Source: Pleodorina starrii
Lineage: Eukaryota > Chlorophyta > Chlorophyceae > Chlamydomonadales > Volvocaceae
NCBI GenBank assembly: GCA_030267565.1
Contig: BRXU01000004.1
Coordinates: 1,169,501 to 1,233,500, forward strand
Direction: 5' to 3'
Length of the DNA: 64,000 bases
Shown here: positions 1 through 12,800 of the stretch, piece after piece
Numbering within the stretch: the stretch's first letter is position 1
How the letters are laid out: every line of letters starts with the position of its first letter
The notes under the pieces: model-generated
The model's input: the letters and a program-made list of their open reading frames with translations, nothing else
What the model was told of the DNA's origin: nothing
Databases searched by the model: none
Made by a program: the position numbers and the translations under genes

Positions 1-957
1 TGGGCTGATGGGTGGATTGGTGGCCCGGATTGGCGGCCCGGGGGGCGGGGGCGGGGGCGATGTGGAGGCCGGGCGCGGGCGCCCACCGCAGTTTGGGGTA
101 CCGTATCTTTACGAGGGAGCGAACGAACGGAACCGGAAAGGAGGGGAAACGGACAAACCGACGGAACATGGGGCCATCTGGCTGTCCAATGCATACCGGC
201 ACTGCGCGCTCATGGTGGGACGCTGGTCCCGCCCCGGTCATCGTAGCATTGTTGCAGTGGAGCGGGGCCGGCGCGCGTGCAGGTACGGCCGCCTTGCGGC
301 GTGTGTGGTCTGTGGTGGTAGCGGTGGTGGTCGGTCGATGACACGCAATTGTTTGGAGCTGTGGCCAAAGCTTCTTTTCAATCTAACCGGCATTATTACC
401 GGTACGTTCGACTGCCAGTGTAGGAGCGTACGTCGGGCGCTGCGGCAATTTTACCGCGATTGCGCCTTTTGCTGCTAATGTGAAGCTGGGTGCTTGTGCA
501 GGCGGGCAAGGGAGCGTACTCGGGTACTCCTGCCGAGCAGAGGCAGGCAGGCCGGGGGAACAAAGCCGAAGCTTCGAAGTTTGAAGCATTCATCCCTCAG
601 CGGTTCCCAGGAATCGCTACAGCCTAAATTTGAAACACGCGGGAGCCGCCGCAGCACACGGCCGCAGCCACATTCCCCCGGCGATGCCCCGGCGTTCTCG
701 ACCGCTAGACCGTTTTCGATCGCACCCCAAACAGCACTTGGTGGATCGCACCCCAGACAGCCTGCGAACAAACCTGCACACCAAATCCTCCACATCCCGG
801 CAAGGCACAACCATGACCCAGGCAGAACACAGGAGGGGTGTGTGTGTTCATTTTTCCCCTGGTCCGCTGGTCGCCTCCGCTACAGTGTGAGGCCACGCAG
901 CTGGTCCGCCGGCTCTGCTCTTCCGAGGGCCTGGTGCCCCCCCACTGTAACAACCCC

Positions 958-1003
<46 letters not shown>

Positions 1004-1959
1004 CCTTCCGTCGGTGCCCACCTAGCCGCGGTGGGACGCAGGCCACCTATGACCTAACCCTGCTACGCTCAGCCCGGCCATGGCCCATACCACATACATG
1101 GTACCAGACTGCCACTACTCCTGCCGCACACGACTTAAAAGAGGCAAATTGAACCTAAGGATGAATACGGTAATTGCTATCACGTGCCGTGTCAAATACT
1201 TGAGCGCATCTATCGGGACAGTATTAAGCGGCGCCGCTGCCAGTTCCAAACCCGTGTCAACTGTACGGTATATTGCCGTGCACTGTACGTCAACCGACAC
1301 CAGGGTGCGCCGGTCCGTTTTCCAGTCACGCAATCATATATGACCCAAGACCTTGCGTCGCCTTGTGATGAAATATACAGCAGAACGGCGAGGCAAGCGA
1401 ACAAAGTCAAGTCGATATCCTCCTACCCCCGCTATGGCCAATACTGCACGTTTTGCACAACCTGCACGAGTAAGTGATATACACAGGGAAGGCGCAACCG
1501 CTGCCCTGGGGCGGCCGCCATTGGACACACACTCACACAGACAGCCCCGGGGAAAGGACGGCGAGGGAAGGGCACAATGAAAAAATGGTATCGAACTACC
1601 GTATCGATACAGGGTGTGGCACGAATATGGCGGCACCACACAGGGCGACACCGCACAGAAGGCACTGGGGCACACAAGTACGGCACCCAAACGCTGGACG
1701 GCGAACGCCAACTCTGGGGCAAATAAATGTGTTAATAAAGCGCCGCCGAGAGGGTTGCTGCCGGATGAGCCCCACCTCCTCCGTCCTCCCCCTCCCCCTC
1801 CCCCCGCCCCCGAAATGCCGCCTCCTTTCGACCGCTACGGTATCATCTTCAATGCCCGCTCCCCCCATGCACCCATGTTTTCACTTGCGCCCCACCTCGA
1901 CCCTCACGGGCCCTCATCGCCATGCCACGACCATGCGCACCCGGCTTCCGTCCACCGCC
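1..1959. other. Left-edge region without a supported gene
   Basis: No open frame here has splice context or recognisable domain content. The frames are short, overlap on both strands, and one is simply the translated CAA repeat. The right part must include the 3' untranslated region of the minus-strand membrane protein gene whose stop codon is at 1960-1962. I found no TGTAA signal for that transcript on the minus strand in this stretch, so its 3' end is not placed. Confidence 0.5.
958..1004. repeat. (ACA)n microsatellite
   Basis: About fifteen uninterrupted ACA/CAA triplets. It reads as poly-Gln, poly-Asn or poly-Thr on the plus strand depending on frame, which produces spurious open frames. 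No surrounding gene could be supported. Confidence 0.95.
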
Positions 1960-4900
1960 TTATTTTCGCGTAAACGCTGGCGCCATCTCCACCCGCACAT
2001 AATCGCCGACGCCGTTCTGGCTCCTGTAGCGGCGCAGGGGCCTCGGGCGCGGAAAGTCCCGGGCGTCGAAGCAGGTGAGCGAGCAGCGAGTGGAGCCCGG
2101 CATGCCGTCCAGGTGCTTGAGCACCAGCAACCCGCTCGCCACGGCCATCAGGCCCAAGATGCCGCAAGCCGTCATACACACCCACACCACCAGCAGATTC
2201 CCCCCCAGGCCGCAGCAGACCCACGAAGTTACGGCATTGTACTGCGCTAGTACGGCAGCACGGTCACCCCGAGTCAGCAGAATGTCGAGTTGGGCGGACA
2301 CCTGGCCGGCCAGCTCTCTGAGGCTGCCCAGCAATGTCAGCAGCCGGCTCTGTGTGGCGCCCAGGCTGCCGGGCCAGGGACCCGCGGCACCGGTCTCGGA
2401 GCCGTCGGGGTCCGGGGGCAGCGGCTGTAGCAGCGGATCGATGAGGCGGGACTGCACGGTGGCGGCGATGGCTCGCAGCTGGGAGGTGTCGCCCAGGCCG
2501 AACTCACGCAGTAGGGCGGGCAGGCCGTCTCCGGTGCCCTGCAGGCAGGCAGGCAGGAGGGGCGGCCGGGGCGCCGGCACGGCGTCCTGTTGCGTCCCTG
2601 CGCTACGTAAACGTGAAAAAGCGTCGCGTGGGTGGCTGGCTGCCGCGTGTCGCCGTCACGGCGCTTCACCGTAGAGCCGCCCGAAAAAACTCGTGTAGCC
2701 TGCCTGCCTGGGTGCCTGCGCATTCTTGCGCATCCTGGCCTTGTGCCCGACCACCAGCCATGCCAGGCCACCCGTCCGGGCAGCAAAGCCGCGCCGGCGC
2801 ACACACAACACGCACACACACACACACAGCCGGTAGCCCCCTTACCTGCAGGTAGTACTGCACCAGCGGGAACAGTGGTGACGAGGGCGCCACCCCACCC
2901 AGCACCTGCGAGTCCATGTGGCCACACACGTCGTGCGCCCACACCATGCCCCCCGCCGCCGCCCAGCCGCCCGCCAGAACCGCCATTACCAGGACCAGGT
3001 GCAGCCCCATGCCTGCCACCATCCCGAACGGAAAGTTAAAGTACACCGCCGCGCCCAGCAGCATGCACACGGCAATGATGGTGCCGTACAACGCCACCGC
3101 AGACCAGTAGCCGGTCGCCGAGTAGCGCCGCACGGACTTGCCGCGCAGCTTGACGGCGACATCGTTCAGCCGTTGTACGAGCTTCTGCCGTACAACCGTG
3201 CTGATGTCGGCGTAATCTACCCGTGGGGAGGAACGCGGCGGCGGGGGGGAGGAAGCGGGGGATGGGGCCTGCAGGAGCTGACGGCGGCCGCGACCTGCAG
3301 GCGGCCATCGGGGTATGGAGGGCGCATCCGGCGGCGGCGCCCGCGGACGGCGCGGAGGCGATGGTGGCAACGGTGGCGGCGGCGGCGGCCGTGGCGGCGG
3401 CGGCGGTGAGGGAAGGATAAGCATGGTATTCTCCAGTTGGTCCGAGACGGCGTCGAGGCCCTCTGCCACGACCCCTGCGATCACCCTCATCGACTCCAGC
3501 AGCGGCTGCAGCATGCTCGACGGCCGCAGCGCCGCCCCCCCGTCTCCTGTGCTGCCCCACCCCGACTGGTTCACCCGGGCCTTCGCCTGGGCGAGGGCAG
3601 TCTGAACCGCAGCCAGGCCGTTCGAGGTGCGGTTGAGGATCACCGCGCTGCCATTGCTTGCCGCAACCCAGGAGATGGCGCTTGTGACGTCAAAGTAAAG
3701 GCGCTGCAGCCGCTCATTCAACGAGGAAGACGTGCTGCTGCTTTCGGCGGCCAAGGCCGCTATCCTTCCCGCGTTTGTTGCCAGGGCCTCCGTGCCCGGG
3801 GGCAGGGTGGCCCCGGTCCTGGTGAGGGCTTCACGCACGGCGGGCCTGGTGAGGTTCACGGCAGCGGCCAGGGACGCATACGTAGATGCGCTGGGTGTAT
3901 AGTTGTAGATCCAGATCCGGTCACTCATGGTGCTGATGGGCCGCACCAGGAACACCACCGCCGTGCCAATCGGGAGAAGGTGGCCGTGCACCGCATTCAG
4001 GTCGACGGGCAGGTTGGCGCCGCGGTTTGCGCTCTGCAGCACGCCCTGCATCGCGCTGCACGTCGCGGCGAGCGCGGTTGTGTCGTAGGTCAACAGGCCG
4101 TAGAGTCGGCGGTTCACGCGCTGCGCGGCGGCGGACGGCAGGCCCAGCGCAAACACCTGGTCCAGGGTTTCCGCGACGGTGAGGGTCGTGTCGACGGCGC
4201 TACGCGCCAGGGGGGAGATGAATCGGACCATGCCGGAATCGAAGCTCGACAGCCGCCGTGTCAGGGACTGCAGACACGACCGCCCCGTTTCTGTGCCATC
4301 TCGCTCCAGCGGCTGCAGATACAGCGCCTCCAGCGGTGTCAGTGCGGTGGCCAGGGTGTCTGCGATCGGCTGCGCGTCGTAGACGAGGTTTTGGACCACT
4401 TGCACCAGCGGGCCTACTTGCAAGTACAGGTGCTGGTTTGCAGTCTTGCGGATCGTCTCCAACGAGTATTTAATCAGGTCCAGGCTCTCGAGCCAGCCGG
4501 TGACGTTGCGCATGGGGTAGTGAGCCAACTGCGGCGGAGAGCACATGCGGCGCGCAGGCAGGCAGGCAGGCATGCGGTGGTGGGGAAGGGAGGAAAAGGC
4601 CGAAGCCAGGAGGGCAGCAGGGTGGGAAGGTGGGGAGGCCGGGGAGGGAGGGTTGGGGGAAAGGGGTGGGTTGCAGGAGGCTGCAGCAGCAAGTCCCGCA
4701 CAGGGTGTGAGGACGTCCTCTGTGCGCGTGCACGTGCTGCGCAGTTGCAACTGCCCGCAGCGCCGCCGCACAGACGCAAGCGAGGTGTCGCAGCGGCCCT
4801 GGCAGCGACAGGACATGCACGCGACATGCACGCGCATTGCCTCAAGCTGACCTCAGGACCTACCTTTGTGCTCGCAGATGTAAGCGTTCCGTCTTACAAG

Positions 4901-7377
4901 GTTGGGTGGGTGGGTGTTGCATCATATACCCCATACCCCTGAAAAACCCTACATTTGGCGCTCAAGACAGGTCTTTGCCTCTCTTCAGGCGGGGTTCCAC
5001 ACGGCCCCGGCGAAACGTCAGGACGCAGCGCTCTGCGGTATCCAACAAAAAACGGAGAAACGGAAAGACCCGGCACCCCGGAAGGCTCACCACCACCCCG
5101 TGGAACAGCGGGTCGTTCTTGGCGCGAGGAGGTTCTGACGCCGGCAACGCCGCCAACGCAATGTCGTACGCTTCCAACGCTTTGTTCATGCTCTGGATGT
5201 ATGCCGGCAGTCCCGCCATCACGGACATGGAGGGTGTGGCCCCGTGGGGGGCTGCCCCCATCGTGGCGGCCACCGCTTCGGCCGCGGTCTTGAGCGCGGA
5301 GTTGAGCTCGCCGGTGAGCGCCGAGGTGACCTCCGCAACCTGGGAGCGGAGGCCGTCAGGGCGCTCAGGCCAGCTGTCCAGGAACTTGGAGGTGCACTGC
5401 GGGTGGGACGGGGCGGGCGGGGGAGGGGGCGGTGATGTTGGGTTGACGTGCGGCACCGGGGAGTTGCTTGGGTGTGGTTGAATGTATGGTTGGCAAGCTG
5501 TTGCGCCTGTGCCACCATTGGTGCCGGTACAGGCATCTAAGCGGCCAACTGTGTGCTGGCTGCGTACCGTAAAATCCGTAATACAACGGCAGGTGGTGCA
5601 CAGCAAATGGATCAGAGGCACTGGGCGCTGTGGCTCTGTGCGCCAGAGTGCTTATCAGGAGGAGTTGATGCGGCCGGCCGGCCGGCAGGCGGGGCTCACA
5701 CACACAGGACCTCCGCCCAGTGCGGCCCAGCGGGCTGCGTTTGGTGCCTGTTGTGCACTGCACTGCACTGCACTGCGTGTGTCGCGGCTCCCGTATCGCA
5801 ATCTCCGGGTGCATGCGCAGCCAACGTGGGCCCCGCAGGGCAGCCCGTGCGGTGGCAGCCAGTGTGGCGCATGTGTCGCAGCAGAGGCTGCGCTGCGCCG
5901 ACGCCAGCTGGGGCTGCTGGCGGGCGTTCTGGGACAGTCGCCAAGTCGCGCCGTCTTTGAGCTGCCATCATCGGCCACCAACCACAACCACAACCGCAAC
6001 TGTCAACCGTGCATTCCGGCGCCTGGGGCAGGGCCGCCCGCGCGCCGCGCAACCACGCCTGGCGACATGGAACCATGCAGCTACGGTCATCCAGCCACCG
6101 GCATGACCACGTCCTCGTGCAGGCTCCCGATACGCCCCCGTTCCTTTGGTTCTGGGTCCGTTCGCTAACGCCGTCTCCTTCTCCGCTGCGATTTTTTCTT
6201 TATACCCCCCTTGGATCTGACGGTGGCCTAGCCCGCAGCCGGGCGTTATTGCCGAAAGCCGTTACACCGTATAACAGGTACTGCCACGCACGTCAAGCCT
6301 GAAATTCGTCACGTGCAATAGGGACTTAGGGCTCTTTCCTGTCTAGGACTCTTTCCTGTCTAGGCTTGTTAGGTGTGTGCGCCACCTGTATGTACGGTAC
6401 CTGTATCTCGGCTTGTAGCCTGTCCCCCAAAGTCTCGTCGACTTGCATCGCCGTGGCGACATCGCTCAGTGCCGGCCGGATTCTGCCAGCCGCCCCGATC
6501 AAGCCGTCAGCGGCCATCAGCAATGAAGACGTGAAGGCAGACGCCGCCTCCAAACGCGTCGCCAGGTCGGACATTTGCCGTGACGGCCGAGGGAGTGTGG
6601 CGAGGCCCGTGATGGCGAGGATGGCGCATCCGCTAGCGAGGAACGTGAAGGCGAACTATCGGGGGGGGGGGGGGGGGCGGGGTTGCGTGTGGGTGGGAAG
6701 GAAGACCACCTATTAAGAAAGAGCAGCTGGATGTAATGTTACAAAACCCAGATGGTGCCTCACCTTGTGGATTCGTAGCCAAGGATCACGCAACAACTCG
6801 TGGGCGGGAGGTGGCTTGGCGTCGCAGTACGCCGTGTGGCAGAACGTGACAGGTCCAAATCGACGCCTGCGAGGGGCAACAGCCCATGCCATTGAGTCCC
6901 CCGGGGCAAAGGTCCGGGCAACGGCGTCTTGTTGCGCCGGACCAAGGTGGGCAAATTTGAATCGATTTGAATGTACGGACCTCACCATAGCATGAGAAAG
7001 ACGAGAAGACCGAAAGCGATTATAACAAATACTATGTTGAGACTTGTTGCACGCATAACGGTCGTCAAGGCGTATGATGAAAGCTGAGTCGAGGACCATC
7101 CTGTGAAATTGAAGCCCGGAGTTGGCGGCTGTGGCAGAAAGGACACCTTCTGCAGATACAAATTCCCAGAGATCAATTATGCGTTAGCGTGTCGCCTGCT
7201 GCAGCAAATAGCCAAGTCGTCTGCTGCAGCAAATAGCCAAGTCGTCGGCTCACATGGCGGACGACAGAGAAAACACAGGTTCAGGCACCCACATCATGCT
7301 ACTCATAAACCTTGATCGTGTGTCATTCCGCTGACCTGCCAAATTGCGGAAGGGCAGGACCCCCCGGCGACGTTCAT
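1960..7377 (-). CDS. Prominin-like pentaspan membrane protein (copy A, 7 exons)
   Basis: Exons on the minus strand: 7377-7336, 7149-6986, 6866-6764, 6655-6401, 5396-5091, 4528-2846, 2538-1960. All introns are GT-AG and the phases join to 1,043 residues. The first exon encodes only 14 residues from ATG, and the paralogue at 9861-15079 has the same micro-exon, which fixes the start. Predicted membrane spans: about 50-69, 104-124, 764-786, 790-820, 964-991. Between spans 1 and 2 is a short Cys-containing segment. Between 2 and 3 lies a loop of about 640 residues with several N-glycosylation sequons and a proline-rich insert. Between 4 and 5 is a loop of about 140 residues, and a 52-residue tail follows. 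This order of spans and loops is that of prominins, cholesterol-binding proteins of membrane protrusions. Homology was judged by architecture only; algal function is unknown, with plasma or ciliary membrane the likely site. Confidence 0.75.
6661..6677. repeat. G17 homopolymer in an intron
   Basis: On the minus strand this is a run of 17 C immediately before the acceptor (ending GATAG) of exon 4 of membrane-protein copy A. It therefore serves as the polypyrimidine tract. The equivalent site in copy B has six C before the same GATAG. Confidence 0.9.
7196..7245. repeat. 25-bp perfect tandem duplication in intron 1 of copy A
   Basis: Units 7196-7220 and 7221-7245 are identical (each starts CTGCTGCAGCAAATAG). 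The homologous intron of copy B, near 14930, has a single diverged version, so the duplication is recent and specific to copy A. Confidence 0.9.
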
Positions 7378-9860
7378 CGTCAATCCCAACCTCAGCCACT
7401 CCTGGTTAAAGCGTTTGTCTGTTCATCTAACATTATAATAAAATCTCTAACACCCAGCTTCATCTCGTCACGGAGGTTCAGGAAGGCAAGAAGGCGCTTA
7501 CAGCTGAGCTTGCCCCCGAAAACGGGGGAAAGCCTTAAGCGTTGCATAGTTGGGAATCCTTTGGTAGGTAAACCGCGGACTGACGCCTGGAGAGAATTGG
7601 TGTAGTGACAGTCGAGGGAAGTGGGGCACGGCGATAGGAACGAACCGACAGCTGAATCAACTGCTGCCCGGAGGGTCCCAAGCTTGTGCGGTCTCTGTGA
7701 GAATTTCCTCACCAGCGCATTATCATAACAATTTTGTGTAAAATGTGTTTGCAAGCGCGATGGTGAAGCCGAGCGTCCCCTCGGTGCAAAAGCATTAACT
7801 GTCACGTGGCCGGGATGGTTCCGGGTATGGTTGGAACCATGGAACGAGCATCACTCAGGCGCGGGCCGGCGCCGGACTGAGTGAGATGAACGCACGGGCT
7901 CTCTGGCCTTTTTCCCGCGGCCTGGCACCTCGGGGCCTGCTGACGCGCTTCAACCCTGCGCCCTTGTGGTCGACTGCTCCCGTTTTGCAGTCGTACAGCG
8001 CCGTACACCAAGAACATGCCAGCCCTGTGCCAGCATGTGATCCACGATCTATAGTGATGTCACTACTGCGGCATTGAACGGACGGGCCATGTCATTGTAA
8101 GGAAGGCAGGATCTGGCCCAGTCGGTCGGTCGGCCCAAGGAAAGCAGCAGCAGAGGTGCCCTCTTGAGCAGACAGGCAGAGGAACAGGTTCGTGGGCAGC
8201 GGGTGGTAGGACGTGCGCAAACGTAAAACTCCGCAGCTGCCCGCCAGGGTAACCAAATGTTACCTTATCCCGATAAGTCATACTGTCCTGTATTGTCATA
8301 CAGCGATGTGGGTAAAAGCAAGCATTGAAAAACCAATCGCGCGATCGTTGGGCCTGTCACCGCGTATCTAGACGGGTAAGCTGGACCGCGTGCAAATACA
8401 GCAATACGCGACGCTTAGTATGGTGGTAGCCCAGCCTGTCCAGTAGCTGCTTATTACGGCAGTAGCCCAGCCTTTCCTCCCGATACCTTATCTTGACGTG
8501 TTAGCTCCTGCCGCGCATGCGAAGTTGTACGTATGTACCGCTTACCTGTGGCTTTCAGTAGCAGACGGGGATGGCGGCGGTGGCAGAGGGCGACCGGAGG
8601 ACTTACCCCGCAATCCCCTTGCATGTCAGAAGCACACAAGCGTGGATTGTAGAATTCGCGAGTGCACCGGGGGCGCTCACTGGAGGGTTGGATCAACGAA
8701 CCGCTTACAGTCGAATAAAAAGGATCACTGGTGCCTACCGCACCTGACTGTCCCGGCCAAAACCGGGAGCGCGGGCCCAGGCATCCCAGAGAATCGACCC
8801 GGAACAGCCACCGGAAAGTACTTTGCTCGCCGTACAGAAAGGTGTTCAGGTGTTTGAAGGACTGGTCGGACATTCCCAGCCCGGCGCCAACACCGATAAT
8901 TACGTACATGGCTACCAGCACGAGCCGTGGCCCAAACACATTACTACAGCCTTGGTACTCAACCCTACATATCTCCCTAAAACTCATGCGTCCTGCTTCG
9001 CAGCTAAGCCACCGCACTCCTGCCTGGGGCGACCGATGGCCCCCGAACGGCCCAACCTAACCGTGTGCACCCCCCTTGCGCGTACCCACATCGACCGGCC
9101 ACATGCCTTGCGCCGTTCGGCTATATACACCCACTACCACCACTCGCTCCTCACATGGCTCACAAGCTGCATGTCCGCATAAAAGTATCAAGCGCTCTTA
9201 GGGCACTCGTAGGCGGTACCACCGCCGCCGGCCCAACACCCTAGTCAGCTGTACAATTTCGTACATACACTGCTATCTATACACCATTATCCAAAACTCG
9301 CCATTCCGTTCTAGCCATACCCAAGTTACCAGCAATACGGGATTGCCTTATGACACTCATACGGAGGCATTGCAAGCGATTGAAGTCTACCCTGCACGGG
9401 TGGCGCTAACCGTATCTATTTTGGCCCAGTACTGCTGAAATAGTGTACGACCTGCACCAGTACGTAGAAACAACACCCAATCGTTGCCCAGAAGCCGCAA
9501 TTGGAAACAAAGGTCAAGAAATATCGACGAGAAATAAAACGTAAGGCCCTACACAGGTCCTAAAACGATTAGGTCACGTAAGCGAACACAAGAATCCCAA
9601 GCAACCACGACTGTGAAACGCCGGCGGCTACTAATACTGCAGCTCGCCCGTCAAGGTACGAGAGTAGAAGGCACCGTCGGAGAGCGATGTCGGATCTACC
9701 CAAACCCTCCATCCGCAACCTTCCTCAGCGCCATGACCAACAATTCTGACCGCGTTAGTCGTGCGTATACGCCGCGCCCATATCCAATCATCCGTCATAA
9801 TTTTAGACGTCAAACGAATCCACATACATACCGACTCTCCACGGCTGCGCTCTGCTGCTT
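7378..9860. other. Intergenic region between the two membrane-protein genes
   Basis: Contains the promoter and 5' leader of copy A and the 3' untranslated region of copy B. Similarity to the 5' flank of copy B continues upstream of the start codon for roughly 130 bases (to about 7500; counterpart about 15220). GC content is lower than in the genes. The longest minus frame (about 8454-9017) has one hydrophobic stretch but no Met-anchored structure, paralogue support or clear splice frame, so it is not called a gene. A TTACA (TGTAA on the minus strand) near 8704 is a possible poly(A) signal for copy B. Confidence 0.5.
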
Positions 9861-12800
9861 TCAAAACTGCGGCCACTCCTCCGCCGAGCGGCGATACGCT
9901 GGCAGCGAGCCAGCAGGAGGCGGGGGCGCGGGACGAGATGGGGACAAGCGGGGCGACGGCCGTGACGACGGCACTCCACCGCCACTCCCGCGCTCGCTGA
10001 CTCCGTAGCCGAAGGCGCGTGCAGTGTCCGGGTCCATGGCGAGGACGTTCACTTGCAAGCCGCCGAGCGGGGGCTGAATCCCAACTGAAGTGGCGGAGAA
10101 CTCGCTGTGCGGGGTGCCCCGCTCAGCGACAGAAGCGGGCGGATGCATTGGCCCTTGGAACAAGGGGGCATCCACCACATTCTCCCGTGGTGAAGACGCC
10201 TTCTCGTAGGTGGACCTCTGCGGGTTGTTGAGGTGAATGGTGGCACTCGCCACAGCAGCGCCTTCGCCATCGCCATAAGATGAAAGCGGGTTAGGTTGAA
10301 TGAAAGCTGGCGGCGGATATCGAAGGTGCGGCGCGCTCCCGACGCCGCCGTCGGAGCTAGAGCCGCACCTACCGCCGCCGCCGTTTTGGCTCCGCCGCCG
10401 GCGTGCCGGCCGCATGAAATCCCGCGCGTCGTAGCAGGTGAACCCGCAGCGCCTGCCCACCGGCATGTCGTCCAAGTTCTTGAGCACAAGCAGCCCGCTG
10501 AGCCCGGCCAGCCAAGCCAAGAGGCCGCAGCCCGTCGCGCAAACCCACGCTACCAGAAATTGCCCGCCTAGGCCGCAGCACGCCCACGAAGTCACTGCGT
10601 TGTACTGAGCAAGCACAACCGTACGTTCACCCTGTGTCAGCAGCGTGTTCAGGTACGTCAACACGTCGGCTGCCAGGTCCGCCAGGTTTACCAAAAGTGC
10701 CCCCAGGGTGGTCTGAACGGTGCCGAGACTGCCTGGCCAGGGACCGGTGGAGTTCGCTGCAAAGGCGCCCGGGTCCGGGGGCTGTGGCAGCAGCAAGGGG
10801 TTGAGCACGCGGGTTTGCAAGGCGCTGACGACGGCGTTCAGGCGGGGGGTGTCGCCCAGGCCGGTGGTGCGGAGCACGGTGACTAGGCCGCCACCGATGC
10901 CCTGCGAGCGAAAGGGTGCGAGTGTGCGGTGAAAAGCAGGGAAGAGTGCGGCGGTTAAAACTCCAAGTATATTTACCCGTTGTACCTATTCCGGCAATTC
11001 CATCCAGATTATGTTGGTCGATTTTTGACACCCTTCGGCCAAAGCCTGCTATATCGTTGGCATCGCTACGTGCTACATTCCCCCCCTACACGCTCCCTAC
11101 CCATCCTATTAGCCATGCCCTGCCTTCCGCTGCCTCCTATTCCTTTCCCACTTCCCCGTCCCCCTTCTCATTCTTTTTTCTCCAGGAGTCCCCTTCACTT
11201 GCCCTCCACCCTTTCATCATTCACCTGCAGGTAGTACCGCACTAGCGAAAACAGGGGCGACGAGGGCGACACCGCGTCCAGCACCAGCGAGTCCACGTTG
11301 CCGCATGCGTCGTGCGTCACCACCATGCCCGCCGCCGCCGCCCAGGCGCCCACCAGAACCAACGTCACGAGCAGCAGGTGCACACCCAGGCCCACTACAA
11401 GGCCGAAAGGGAAGTTGAAGTACATCGCAGCTCCCAGCAGCAGACAAACGGCAGTAACACTGCTGTAAATCGCCACCGCAGACGAGAAGCCGGCCTCCGA
11501 GTACTTCCGCGCAGGCTTGCCGCGCAGCATGACTACCAGGTCATCAAGCCGTTGTGTGAGTTCCCGCCGGACGACCGTTGTGACATTCGCGGATTCGGAT
11601 GATGACTGCTGAAGCCGGCGGCGACCTGCTGGCGGCGACGGCGGTTGCGGTGGCGGCGAGGATGTTATTAGTACCTTGCCCAGGGCATTGTCGAGCTGTT
11701 CGGCGACCGCGGCGAAGCCGCTTGCCAGGGTGCTTGCGATAAGCTGCATAGACACCAGGAGCGGCTGCAGGAACGCCGATACTCGAATTGTTGCCGGCCG
11801 CGGCGGCGGACTGCTGCCACTGGCACCGTCGCTGGCCGGCGCCGGCACTGCCCATCCAGACTGATTGAACAGAGTCTGCGCCTTGCCGAGAGCAGTCTGA
11901 ATCATAGTCAGACCCGTCGTGACGCGGCTAAGGAGCGCCAGGCCGCCAGCGTTGTTGTTGTCCGCGATCCAGTTGGTGATGATCGTTAAGTTGTTCGCCA
12001 TGCGTATTAACCGTATGTTTACGGACGCCGCCGTCGTCCTGAAGAAGTCATCCTCGTTACTCGACCCCGCCAATTCCGTTATCCTCCTGGCGTTTGATGC
12101 TAAGTTGTACGAGCCAGAGGGCAGTAAGGGAATCGCCGCAGAGCGGGCGTCACGCAGGGCAGGCCTGGTAGCATTTACGGCCGTGATGAGGGCGTTGTAT
12201 GCGGGGTCGGAGGGAAAGCTGGCGTACGCGGCGAGCGCCGCCTGTACACCGTCCGAGGGCATTTGCAGCACCCTAAGCGTCGACCGCACCAGAGAGAGAT
12301 ATGATTGCAGCGCTGTGAGGTCGGGCACGTTGGACTCGCCAAAGTTGTCTTGCAGAACGCCCTGTAACATGTCGCAACGCGTGGCGAATGTGGTGGCGTT
12401 GAAGTTGACCAGACTGGACAACACATTCGACGTCTGTAGTGGGGTGGTGGACAGCGGTACCGGCAGTTGCATTTCCGAGCCCGTGGCTGTGCCGTTGACG
12501 CCGTACATGCGCTCCAGGGTGTCAGCCACTGCGAGAATCGTGTCGATGGCGCTGCGCTCCAGGGAGCTGCTGAATTGAAACATGGCTGAATCGAAGTTCG
12601 TCAGTCGCCGTACCAAGGACAGCATGCACGCCCGCCCCGCCGCTGTGCCGCTGGGCCCCGGCTGCGATGTCCCCAGGTACAGCGTGTCCAGCGCCGTCAA
12701 GGAGATCGCCAGCGCATCCGCAGGCGGCAGAATGGCTAAGGCGGCGGCCTGGATTCCCTCCACCGTGTTGCCCAATTGCTCGTACCGGCCCTGCTCCGCA

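Noticed and set aside
8..478. Open plus frame of about 156 codons at the left edge
   Set aside because: Gly-rich start from a GGC run, no domain, no splice context and an overlapping frame of equal quality; not distinguishable from chance in GC-rich DNA.
8454..9017. Minus frame with a hydrophobic stretch, possible third prominin-like fragment
   Set aside because: Only a loose likeness to exon 4 of the paralogues; no matching flanking exons or conserved junctions.
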